In this document: positions 1 to 8,065 of the stretch, piece by piece
How the letters are laid out: each line of letters opens with the position of its first letter
Numbering within the stretch: the first letter of the stretch is position 1
Assembly (NCBI GenBank): GCA_946480675.1
Contig: CAMLKS010000006.1
Span: 1-19,444, forward strand
Length of the DNA: 19,444 nucleotides
Direction of reading: 5' to 3'
Source: an uncultured Bacteroidota bacterium
GTDB lineage: Bacteria; Bacteroidota; Bacteroidia; Chitinophagales; Chitinophagaceae
Made by a program: the position numbers and the translations under genes
The notes under the pieces: generated by a model
The model's input: only the letters and a program-made list of their open reading frames with translations
Told to the model about the DNA's origin: nothing
The model's database searches: none

Positions 1-531
1 AGTGCATCGAACATGGGCTACCTGGTGGATGCCAATGGATTTATAGACTACCCGGTAGTGGGCAAGCTGAAGGTTTCGGGCCTCACACTACGCCAGTTGA
101 AAGAATTATTATCTGATAAGCTTACGGCATACGTAAAAAACCCTGTGGTAGAGGCTAATATCATTAATTACCGCATCACCGTATTGGGCGAAGTAAACAG
201 GCCGGGTACCGTAATATCTCCCAACCAGAAGATGAGCATTGTAGATGCCATAGCAGCTGCGGGCGATATGCCTATTACCGGCCGCAAAGACAATGTGCTA
301 ATAGTGCGCGAAACGGAAGGCAAACGCGAATTTGCCCGGCTGAACCTGAATAGTAAGAATGTATTTAACAGTCCGTATTTCTATTTAAAACAAAACGACC
401 TTATATATGTAGAACCGGCAAGGATACGCCGCCAGGAAAGCAACGACTTTATGCGCGTGTACCTGCCCATATTTACTACGCTGCTATCAACAGCACTGGC
501 AATATATGGTGTCGTACAAATATCTAAGTAA
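1..531 (+). CDS. wza: Polysaccharide export protein, Wza-like (5' end outside window)
   Basis: This is the C-terminal part of an outer-membrane polysaccharide export protein, which carries finished polymer across the periplasm and outer membrane together with a Wzc-type partner. The reading frame is open to the first base of the window, so the ATG at 13 is internal and the true start lies upstream. The visible 176 residues begin with the end of a poly-export domain (a GYLVDANGFIDYPVVG stretch, typical of the family), followed by an SLBB-type domain containing a VLGEVNRPGTV segment and ending in NDLIYVEP. A hydrophobic helix (YLPIFTTLLSTALAIYGVV) lies just before the stop, matching the C-terminal membrane helix of Wza-like proteins. 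The signal peptide and lipobox would be in the missing part. The downstream kinase gene begins 20 bp after the stop, so the two are probably co-transcribed. The family assignment is firm; the substrate is unknown. Confidence 0.9.
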   Translation, partial: SASNMGYLVDANGFIDYPVVGKLKVSGLTLRQLKELLSDKLTAYVKNPVVEANIINYRITVLGEVNRPGTVISPNQKMSIVDAIAAAGDMPITGRKDNVLIVRETEGKREFARLNLNSKNVFNSPYFYLKQNDLIYVEPARIRRQESNDFMRVYLPIFTTLLSTALAIYGVVQISK

Positions 532-551
532 CCTAACTGTGAAAGCCTAAG

Positions 552-2969
552 ATGGAACCAACCCAACAACAGTTTTCAGACAGGATTATAAAGCAGTTAA
601 ATTCGTCTTTCGATTTTAAACGCTTGCTGGGCACGTTGCTCAGCAACTGGTATTGGTTTGTTCTTTTAATATCTATTACACTTACTGCAGGGTTTCTTTA
701 TTTACGATATACTACACCTATCTACGAAATAAACAGTTCGATACTGATAGACGAGAACCAGGAAAATGTGGCCAAAAATGTAATGAGCCAGCTGGACCCT
801 CAAAATGACAAATCGAAAGTCAATCTCTTCAATGAAAAAGTCATCCTGCAGTCGCAGGATTTGGTAGCCAAAGTGGTGGATTCGCTGGATATGAATGTGC
901 GTTATTGGGCGATGGGCCGCATCAAGGAAACCGAGATATATGATGAAAGCCCTATCAAAATTATATTTGATACCACCGGTTTTTCAGGTGTGCCAGTGCA
1001 GCTACAAATAAAACAGGTGACTCATGGCCAGTTTGAAGTAACCGGCCCTGATAATATTACAGAACGCGTGTTATACGACACATGGGTAAGAAAAAACTAT
1101 GGCAGGTATAAAATACTATACACCAATGGCCCCCGTGTAAATGCAGGTTATCTTAAAACAACCGAATTCATTGTTAAGATAACACGCATGGAGGAAGCAG
1201 TAGGTGTTGCTGCCGCATCGTTTGATGTGGACCTGAACGATGGCCGTACCAGCCTGCTGGACCTGCAATACTGGGATAACCTGCCTCAGCGCGGTATCGA
1301 CTTTATGAAGGTGCTTATATATTACTATCAAAAGCGCGAGCTGGAGAATATTAATATGACCGCTGAAAAAACACGTGGTTTTATTAATGAAAAGAAAGCC
1401 TCTATCATGGAAGACCTGCGCGGTATGGACAGCCTTACCGTTAGCATCAAGCAGGATAACGATGTGGTAGACCTGAAAGCACAAACCGGCGCCTTTCTGA
1501 ATGAAAAAACCGCTGCCGAAACAACCATAGAACAATTACAGATAAAGAAACAAGTGCTGAATGCTATTAAAGGCATTGCGCAAAGCGGTAGTAATAAAGT
1601 AATAACCGCGGGCGGTATAGACGACCCTATATTGGGGCAGCTGATAGTAGAGCACAACACTACCCTGCAACGTAAAGAGCAACTGGCACGCAATACAGGC
1701 CCTGAAAACCCTGTATTGAAAGAGCTGGAAACTGAGCTGGATGAGATACGCCGCCGTATAGCAGATGCCGCCGAACGGGCTGATCGCACGGTAAGCATTA
1801 CGCTTGCCAATGCATACAACAATGTACGTGAGAACGAAGACCGTATTCGCAATACACCTACTGTAGAGCGTGATATGCGCGATGCCAACAGGGGATATGA
1901 TGTATTGCAGAGCATTTACCTGTTCCTGTACCAGAAAGGCGTGGAAAATGAGATAAACGTATATGCGGCTACCAACAAATCGAAAGTGGTAGTAGTACCC
2001 TATACATCAGGCATACCCATAAGCCCCATTCCCAAGAACATCTATGCGATGATGTTCATGATAGGCATGCTGATACCGGGCAGTATATTGATAGCCCGCG
2101 AAATGCTGAATAATAAGGTTATCAATGATCATGATATTGAATCGCTTACCAACATACCGATGGTAGGTACCATCAGCCGTGTAGAAGCGGCTACCAACCG
2201 TGAGAATACTATTGTAGTGGGCCCGCACATCCGCACCGGTGTGGCAGAACAATTCAGGCTGATACGTGCCAACCTGGAGTTTATGGCAGCCGCACAAAAT
2301 AACCGCGTGCTGATGATTACTTCCAGCTCAAGCGGTGAGGGCAAGTCCTTTATCTCCATCAACCTGGGCATTACTATGACGCTGGCTAAAAAGCGCGTAG
2401 TTATCATGGAGTTCGACCTTCGCAAACCTAAAATATCGCAATACCTGGGGTTGCCTAATGATGGCGGCATCAGCGGTTACCTGGCCGGCATCAATGGCCT
2501 GGAAGGTGCATTGAAAGCATCGGGCATACATGAAAACCTGTACATAGCCAACTGCGGACCGGTACCACCTAACCCCGGCGAGCTTTTGGTATTGCCTAAA
2601 ACAGCACAACTGATACAGGAACTGCAGGAAATGTTTGACGTAGTGATTATAGATACCGCACCGATAGGTATGGTATCTGATGCACTCATTTTGTCTCAAT
2701 ACGCCGGCATCAACTTGTTTGTGGTACGCCAGTCGTACACCGTAAAAGACCAGGTGCGTATGTTTGATGTGCTGCACAAAGATGGCAAGATCCAAAATCC
2801 GGCAATCATCTTCAACGGTGTGGAATTTCTGAAAAAATATGGCTATGGCTACGGTGGCAGCGGCTATGGATACTCTTATGGCTACGGATATGGCTATGGG
2901 TATTACGATGAGGGAAAGAGCAAGAAGAAAGCCGGCATATCAGGCCTGTTCACGAAGCAAGAGGGATAA
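552..2969 (+). CDS. wzc: Wzc-like tyrosine autokinase / polysaccharide co-polymerase
   Basis: An 805-residue inner-membrane protein that would control chain length and export of the polymer. A first membrane helix (about residues 33-51) is followed by a Wzz-type periplasmic domain with long coiled-coil character. A GNVR-like segment (about 434-465) precedes the second helix (about 498-518). The cytoplasmic BY-kinase domain has a Walker A motif GEGKS (595-599), a Walker A' EFDLRKP (620-626) and a Walker B IIDTAP (699-704). The usual first Asp of Walker A' is Glu620. Residues 763-785 form a Tyr-Gly tail with 11 tyrosines, the expected autophosphorylation cluster. Length and fused architecture match the proteobacterial and Bacteroidetes Wzc type rather than the split Gram-positive CapA/CapB type. 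The Wza-like gene lies directly upstream. No Wzb-type phosphatase is seen in the window. Confidence 0.93.
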   Translation: MEPTQQQFSDRIIKQLNSSFDFKRLLGTLLSNWYWFVLLISITLTAGFLYLRYTTPIYEINSSILIDENQENVAKNVMSQLDPQNDKSKVNLFNEKVILQSQDLVAKVVDSLDMNVRYWAMGRIKETEIYDESPIKIIFDTTGFSGVPVQLQIKQVTHGQFEVTGPDNITERVLYDTWVRKNYGRYKILYTNGPRVNAGYLKTTEFIVKITRMEEAVGVAAASFDVDLNDGRTSLLDLQYWDNLPQRGIDFMKVLIYYYQKRELENINMTAEKTRGFINEKKASIMEDLRGMDSLTVSIKQDNDVVDLKAQTGAFLNEKTAAETTIEQLQIKKQVLNAIKGIAQSGSNKVITAGGIDDPILGQLIVEHNTTLQRKEQLARNTGPENPVLKELETELDEIRRRIADAAERADRTVSITLANAYNNVRENEDRIRNTPTVERDMRDANRGYDVLQSIYLFLYQKGVENEINVYAATNKSKVVVVPYTSGIPISPIPKNIYAMMFMIGMLIPGSILIAREMLNNKVINDHDIESLTNIPMVGTISRVEAATNRENTIVVGPHIRTGVAEQFRLIRANLEFMAAAQNNRVLMITSSSSGEGKSFISINLGITMTLAKKRVVIMEFDLRKPKISQYLGLPNDGGISGYLAGINGLEGALKASGIHENLYIANCGPVPPNPGELLVLPKTAQLIQELQEMFDVVIIDTAPIGMVSDALILSQYAGINLFVVRQSYTVKDQVRMFDVLHKDGKIQNPAIIFNGVEFLKKYGYGYGGSGYGYSYGYGYGYGYYDEGKSKKKAGISGLFTKQEG

Positions 2970-3023
2970 TTGCATTCACATATCAATAACAAACAGCATA
3001 ACTAATCTGTAGATATTAATAGA

Positions 3024-3031
3024 TAGTTTTG
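3024..3031 (+). promoter_or_regulatory. Possible -7 box (TAnnTTTG) upstream of the ABC transporter gene
   Basis: The 90-bp gap between the kinase and transporter genes contains TAGTTTTG, a match to the Bacteroidetes sigma factor -7 consensus TAnnTTTG, 28 bp before the ATG. I see no TTG at the expected -33 distance (17-23 bp upstream), so this is a half-site only and may be chance. A purine-rich AGAGAG lies close to the start codon. If real, it would allow the export genes and the sugar-assembly genes to be expressed separately. Confidence 0.35.
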
Positions 3032-3059
3032 CCACTGATATTTTTTAGAGAGATCTGAT

Positions 3060-4838
3060 ATGAAATTCAGGACAGAAGCCATTAACAGCTCGGCAAAACT
3101 ATACCGGTACTTTACCCCTGCACAAAAGAAGAAGTTTTTGTGGATAGTAGTGCTGACATTCATCAGTTCCATCAGCGACCTGGTAGGGCTTTCTTTTGTT
3201 ATCCCCGTAGTGGGCCTTGTGCTTTCGGATACTTTTCACAACAGCCTTGTTGCTGCCATTCCTTTTCTTGATGGTTTTAGCAAAGAAACATTACTGTTAT
3301 ATACTGTAGCCATCTTCTTTGTTATCATCGTAGCAAAAAACCTATTCGGGCTATACATCAATAAGCTGCAAGTAAACTTTGTTCGCAATTTCTACCTGTC
3401 ATCAACCATGAATGTGCTGGAGCGTATATACAGCCGCTCATTACTGGATATACAGAAAGATACATCTAATGAGCTGGTAGCAAAGCTTACCTATTACCAG
3501 GCGGCGCTGTGCAGCAATGCAGCAATATCAACCATCATATTGATAAATGAGGCGATGATATTTATCCTCACGGCCTTAACCATCTGCTTCTACGATTGGA
3601 AACTATTTATGTTGCTGATAGTGGTAATGATACCTACCATGGGCATTTTCTATGCACGTGTAAAAAATATGATAAAAACTGCCGGCCACGAAAAGACTCT
3701 TTTCAGCACCAAACTGCATGCCGGTGCGCAGGAAATGATATTTGGCTATACCGACATTAAAGTTGCCGGCACAGAAAATCATTTCAAACAAAATTTTAAA
3801 AGCTTTGCTCAGAATTTCAGCAAGCAGCAAGGCAAGCTGGACTTTATGATGTTTGTACCTACCCGCATCATAGAGATCACCATTTTCCTTTGCATTATTC
3901 TGATACTGTTGTATGGCGTATTTGTACTAAAAGACGCAGAAAAGATCATTACAACCATCACGCTTTTTTCTGTCATCGCTTATCGCAGCATACCATCGGT
4001 AAACAGGTTTGTGATAGCCATGAACAACCTGAACTCTACTGACTTCGTTTTTAAAGACCCTGACTTTGAATTGCTGAAAGAAACAGAAAAAACCAAACCC
4101 GGCACAGCCATACATTTCAAGCAACATATCCGGTTCGAGGATGTTTCTTATCAATACCCGGATGATGACAAGCAGGTCATCAGGAACTGTAACCTTGAAA
4201 TAAAGAAAGGTGAAAAGATAGGCATTATCGGCACATCTGGTGCGGGGAAATCTACACTGATAGGCAACATACTTGGCTTCCTGTACCCTACGCAGGGCCA
4301 GATAAAAATAGACGACACAGTTCTTTCCAAAGAGAATATTTCAGAATGGTGGAAGATACTGGGTTATGTGCGCCAGGAAGTGTTTATCATGAACCGCACA
4401 TTTGCAGAAAACATTGCCATAGGCGAAACGAAAGAAAACATAGATATGGAGCGCCTGCAAAAAGCAGTAAGGCTTGCCAGTCTTAGTGAATTGGTAAATG
4501 GCTGGAGCGATGGTTTATTTACGATGCTGAATGAGCGGGGCAATAACCTGTCGGGTGGGCAGAAACAACGTATAGCTATAGCGCGTGCCATATATAAAGG
4601 TGCACAGGTATTGGTATTTGACGAGGCCACTTCAGCACTGGATTCTAAAACGGAAGAAGAAATAACCAATTCTATACGAGAATTGGGCCATGAAGACCTT
4701 ACTATCATTATCATAGCACACCGCTATACTTCATTAAAGTATTGCGATAAAATATACAAACTGGAGCGTGGTGAAATTAACGACACACTTACCTACAACC
4801 AGCTTATAACTACATACGCCAACGAAACAACTGCTTAG
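3060..4838 (+). CDS. ABC transporter, fused permease and ATPase (candidate lipid-linked glycan flippase)
   Basis: A 592-residue half-transporter with an N-terminal six-helix membrane domain (about residues 25-320) and a C-terminal ATPase. It probably works as a homodimer in the inner membrane. All nucleotide-binding motifs are visible: Walker A GTSGAGKST (391-399), Q-loop Gln439, signature LSGGQ (497-501), Walker B VLVFDEATSALD with Asp521 and Glu522, and the switch His554. The ATPase should therefore be active. The fused layout resembles exporters such as MsbA and PglK. PglK flips lipid-linked oligosaccharides. Its place between the Wzc gene and eight glycosyltransferases, and the absence of a MATE/PST-type Wzx here, suggest it flips the repeat unit. 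That role is inference; a lipid or peptide exporter cannot be excluded. The first GT2 gene follows after 18 bp. Confidence 0.85.
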   Translation: MKFRTEAINSSAKLYRYFTPAQKKKFLWIVVLTFISSISDLVGLSFVIPVVGLVLSDTFHNSLVAAIPFLDGFSKETLLLYTVAIFFVIIVAKNLFGLYINKLQVNFVRNFYLSSTMNVLERIYSRSLLDIQKDTSNELVAKLTYYQAALCSNAAISTIILINEAMIFILTALTICFYDWKLFMLLIVVMIPTMGIFYARVKNMIKTAGHEKTLFSTKLHAGAQEMIFGYTDIKVAGTENHFKQNFKSFAQNFSKQQGKLDFMMFVPTRIIEITIFLCIILILLYGVFVLKDAEKIITTITLFSVIAYRSIPSVNRFVIAMNNLNSTDFVFKDPDFELLKETEKTKPGTAIHFKQHIRFEDVSYQYPDDDKQVIRNCNLEIKKGEKIGIIGTSGAGKSTLIGNILGFLYPTQGQIKIDDTVLSKENISEWWKILGYVRQEVFIMNRTFAENIAIGETKENIDMERLQKAVRLASLSELVNGWSDGLFTMLNERGNNLSGGQKQRIAIARAIYKGAQVLVFDEATSALDSKTEEEITNSIRELGHEDLTIIIIAHRYTSLKYCDKIYKLERGEINDTLTYNQLITTYANETTA

Positions 4839-4856
4839 CCCCCCAAATGTAATCAT

Positions 4857-5891
4857 ATGAACCAATTAGTATCCGTAGTCGTACCGAATTATAATTGTGA
4901 AGAATATCTTGACAAGTGCCTGGAACATATTGTAAACCAAACATACCCTAACTGGGAATGTATCGTTTGCGATAATGGGTCTTCAGACCGCTCTGTAGAG
5001 ATCATTCAAAAATGGGCAGCAAAAGACAGCCGCATACGCGTGCTGATAAATGAAGTAAACCAGGGATTGATCAACTGCTACAACCGTATGTTTTTCGATG
5101 CCAAAGGCGACTTCATTATGATACAGGATGCAGATGACTGGTGTGATGTGACAAGAATAGAAAAACAATTGGCCGTATTTGCAGAACACAATGTGGGCCT
5201 TTGCCTTACCAACTCTGTCTTCTATTCGCCGCTGGCACCACCGGATTATCAGAAGAAAACAGGTTCAGGATTAATAGTTGCCAGTTCTGATGAGGTATGG
5301 GCACCTGCTACCATCATGTTCAAACGTGAGATACTGGAACACATACCCGGTTTCCACAAATACTTCGACCGCCTTACCAGTTACGACAGGTATTTGATAC
5401 TGGAGATATTGGATATGTATGGCGGTTACTACCTGGATGAATACCTGTACTATGTATGGGCCAGGCCCAACTCAGACCATCGCAGCATAGACCTGACTGA
5501 GCCACGCGCACTGTTGAAGATACTATCGCACGATATATACAAGATACTGAAAGAGCAACGTATAAAAACAGGTACAGACCTGCTAAAGAGCAAGGATGAA
5601 AAAGGCATGAAAGCATTGGAAGAAAAAATGCTGAATGACAAACAATACCTGGCCGATAAACTGCGCATGTATGCCTGCATACAAATAGACCATGGCAACC
5701 TGGCTGATGGACAGTACCTGCTGCTGGAAGCTATTAAGACAGCCCCGTTCTTTGTAAAGAACTATCAGTCTTTGTGGTACCTGTTGCGTAATAAATTCAA
5801 AGGCTCAAAGCATACAGCCAACCTGTTTGCCATAGCAGCGCAAAGCTCAGTTGCCTTATTATCTGAAGTTGAGACATGCAGTGCGCTATGA
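4857..5891 (+). CDS. Glycosyltransferase family 2 (first of a paralogous pair)
   Basis: A 344-residue cytoplasmic GT-A fold glycosyltransferase that would add one sugar to the growing lipid-linked repeat unit. The N-terminal core (about residues 4-200) starts with VSVVVPNYNCEEYL, has the nucleotide-binding DNGSSD segment, and carries the metal-binding motif DADD at 91-94. No membrane helix is seen, so this is not a processive synthase. Beyond the catalytic core is a helical C-terminal extension of about 100 residues, which is also present in the next gene (see findings). The stop overlaps the probable start of the next gene as ATGA, indicating translational coupling. The donor and acceptor sugars cannot be read from the sequence. 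Confidence 0.9.
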   Translation: MNQLVSVVVPNYNCEEYLDKCLEHIVNQTYPNWECIVCDNGSSDRSVEIIQKWAAKDSRIRVLINEVNQGLINCYNRMFFDAKGDFIMIQDADDWCDVTRIEKQLAVFAEHNVGLCLTNSVFYSPLAPPDYQKKTGSGLIVASSDEVWAPATIMFKREILEHIPGFHKYFDRLTSYDRYLILEILDMYGGYYLDEYLYYVWARPNSDHRSIDLTEPRALLKILSHDIYKILKEQRIKTGTDLLKSKDEKGMKALEEKMLNDKQYLADKLRMYACIQIDHGNLADGQYLLLEAIKTAPFFVKNYQSLWYLLRNKFKGSKHTANLFAIAAQSSVALLSEVETCSAL

Positions 5892-6829
5892 AAGTAAGTA
5901 TAGTGATGTGTGCCTACAATGTAGCTCCCTATATAGATAGGGCTATACAATCTGTGCTGCATCAAACCTATACTGACTGGGAACTTATCATCAGCGATGA
6001 CAAGTCGACAGATGAAACAGTTGCTATCGTAGAAAAATACTTATCAGATAGCCGTATCAAATTATATCGCCACGATAATAACGTGGGCTATGTAGCAAAC
6101 AAAAACCGTGCATTCAGCTATGCCACCGGTGCGGTGCTGACCCAACTGGATGCCGATGACACAAGCACGGCAGACCGTATTGCATTGCAGGTGGCCGTGT
6201 TTCAAAACAACCCGGATATTACAATATGCGGCAGTAATTATACTATCATAGACACAGAAGATCGTATTCTGGAAAACAAGTCGTATAACAAAGATTTCCT
6301 GGTTACAGAGTTGGCACTTGAGTACCCGTTCTGGTATCCCGGGCTAATGTTCAGAAGGGAATTGCTTACAGAATTCGGTAATTTCTCTGAATACTTTAAT
6401 GGAATATATGGCGATGATCATTTCTGGACCATGCGCGTAAACACCAGGTATCCTATCTATTTTATAAAAAAAGCTTTATACGGTTACCGTATCAATCCCA
6501 ACTCGCTTACCAATGTGCTGGATAAGCCCAGAAAGCTGATAGCGCAGGATATCATCAAAGAACTATACAGGCAACTGAAAGAAACCAAAACAGATTGGTT
6601 ATCGGAAGGCAATGAGGCCGGCATGAAAGCCTATGAAGATTTTTTGTACCAGGATAAGGCCCTAATGGCGGAGCGCTATCGTGTATGGGCAGCAAAAGCA
6701 ATAGATAAAAAGAACTGGCAACAGGCATGGTCATTGCTGAAAAGCTGCCTGAAAACAGGCAAAGCAGGAGCAATGGGATACCGCACATTATTTTATTATC
6801 TTAAACGCAGGTATTTACAAACCAATTAG
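5888..6829 (+). CDS. Glycosyltransferase family 2 (second of a paralogous pair)
   Basis: A 313-residue GT-A glycosyltransferase, paralogous to the preceding gene. I chose the ATG at 5888 over one 12 bp upstream (5876). The 5888 start makes a classic 4-bp ATGA stop/start overlap with the upstream gene and gives the typical N-terminus MKVSIVMCAYNVAPYI. The nucleotide-binding SDDKSTDE segment and the DADD metal motif (88-91) are present. The C-terminal 70 residues (241-310) align without gaps to the end of the previous enzyme. The two probably act on successive sugars of the same repeat unit, but specificity is unknown. The next gene starts 13 bp after the stop. Confidence 0.9.
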   Translation: MKVSIVMCAYNVAPYIDRAIQSVLHQTYTDWELIISDDKSTDETVAIVEKYLSDSRIKLYRHDNNVGYVANKNRAFSYATGAVLTQLDADDTSTADRIALQVAVFQNNPDITICGSNYTIIDTEDRILENKSYNKDFLVTELALEYPFWYPGLMFRRELLTEFGNFSEYFNGIYGDDHFWTMRVNTRYPIYFIKKALYGYRINPNSLTNVLDKPRKLIAQDIIKELYRQLKETKTDWLSEGNEAGMKAYEDFLYQDKALMAERYRVWAAKAIDKKNWQQAWSLLKSCLKTGKAGAMGYRTLFYYLKRRYLQTN

Positions 6830-6842
6830 CCGTCAGCAACGC

Positions 6843-8045
6843 ATGAATATACTTTTGGTTACAGAAGTAATACATCCCGGTGGTGCAGAAACATTTGTAC
6901 TTCGCCTGTCGAATGCATTGCGTCAAAAAGGACACAACGTCTGCATATTTACTTTTTATAAAAACCTTTTTAATGAAGGGTTGTACAAGCAATTTGCGGA
7001 GAAGGTGCCTATAGCACATGCCGACATTCCATTGCCACGACTGATGGGCATGATCGACTCCGCATTGTTCAGGTTGAATATTAATTACAGTGTTCGCGAT
7101 ACATTCATCAAGCGTTCATTAAAAAAACTGGTAAGGGAATTTGCGCCAACTGTTATACACAGCCACCTGTTAAAAGCAGACAGGCTATGTCTGCAGGTAG
7201 CAAAAGAAAAAAACACACCAGTGGTAACAACCATACACGGCGATTATTTACAGTTCTACAATAAGACGCAACAGAACATCTCTATACCACTACTGCAATA
7301 CACAGCGAAGGCCAGCTATAACCTGCAACACCTGGCGCACGTAGTCTGCATTTCTGATAAACAAATACAATTCTTCAAACAGCAGTTTGATAATGATACC
7401 AAAGGGAAAATATCCAAAATATACAATGGCTATGACGGTAAGGTAACAGGCGACGCAGCTTCATTGCGAAGGCAACTAGGGATACCGGAGAACGACTTTA
7501 TCTTTGGAATGGTATCGAGAGGTATAGCCGAGAAAGGATGGGAAATAGCTATAAAAGCTTTCCTGCAATTGAACAGGCCCGATACGCATCTATTGTTAGT
7601 GGGAGAAAGTGAATACCTGCAAACACTAAAAAATCTTTACGCATCTCATAAAAACATTCATTTTACTGGCCAGTCGGACAAACCATTGGAATGGATAGCT
7701 ATTATGGATGTAGGCTTGTTACCAACCACCTACCCTTCCGAAAGCTTACCTACTGTTATTATAGAATACTTGTGCTGCGGCATACCATCTATAGCATCTG
7801 ATGCCGGCGAGATTGTGAACATGCTGCAAGCTGAAGGTGAAAAAGCCGGCATTATAACACCTATTGAAAACAATATGGTATCAGTAAATGCGATAACCGC
7901 AGCAATGAACCAATACCTGAATGATACGGCCCTTTATAATGAACATAAAAAGAATGCTGCGGCATGCTATGAACAATTTGATATGGACAAGTGCATAGCT
8001 GCCTATTGTGAAGTGTATGAAAATGTCGTATCTAAATCTCATTAA
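6843..8045 (+). CDS. Glycosyltransferase family 4 (GT-B)
   Basis: A 400-residue GT-B glycosyltransferase with two Rossmann-like halves. The N-terminal acceptor half starts MNILLVTEVIHPGGAETFV, containing the GGAE loop (13-16) common in GT4 enzymes. It continues with a VIHSHLLKADRL segment and a TTIHGDY segment. The C-terminal donor half begins near residue 215 (FGMVSRGIAEKG) and carries the E-x7-E signature of retaining GT4 enzymes at Glu300 and Glu308, followed by CCGIPSIASDAGE. No membrane helices are seen, so it is cytoplasmic or peripheral. It probably adds one sugar of the repeat unit. Specificity is not predictable. It lies in tight series with flanking genes (13 bp upstream, 20 bp downstream). 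Confidence 0.9.
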   Translation: MNILLVTEVIHPGGAETFVLRLSNALRQKGHNVCIFTFYKNLFNEGLYKQFAEKVPIAHADIPLPRLMGMIDSALFRLNINYSVRDTFIKRSLKKLVREFAPTVIHSHLLKADRLCLQVAKEKNTPVVTTIHGDYLQFYNKTQQNISIPLLQYTAKASYNLQHLAHVVCISDKQIQFFKQQFDNDTKGKISKIYNGYDGKVTGDAASLRRQLGIPENDFIFGMVSRGIAEKGWEIAIKAFLQLNRPDTHLLLVGESEYLQTLKNLYASHKNIHFTGQSDKPLEWIAIMDVGLLPTTYPSESLPTVIIEYLCCGIPSIASDAGEIVNMLQAEGEKAGIITPIENNMVSVNAITAAMNQYLNDTALYNEHKKNAAACYEQFDMDKCIAAYCEVYENVVSKSH

Positions 8046-8065
8046 ACACCCCGAAAACGACGAAT

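Noticed and set aside
1328..1915. A 195-codon open frame on the minus strand within the Wzc-like gene
   Set aside because: It lies wholly inside a well-supported gene, has a Ser/Arg-rich low-complexity composition typical of an antisense shadow, and shows no family motif.
2838..2906. Tyr-Gly coding repeat as a phase-variable slippage tract
   Set aside because: Codons are mixed and the 6-bp unit is not perfectly repeated more than about twice in a row, so frequent slippage is unlikely. It is kept as a protein-level observation instead.
3001..3025. Possible hairpin in the 90-bp gap after the kinase gene
   Set aside because: The A/T-rich TAGATATTAATAGAT region is not self-complementary beyond a TATTAATA core and has no G/C stem or T-tract.
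5876..5887. Upstream ATG as start of the second GT2 gene
   Set aside because: It would add only MQCA before the canonical MKVSIVM start. The ATG at 5888 gives the standard ATGA overlap with the upstream stop.
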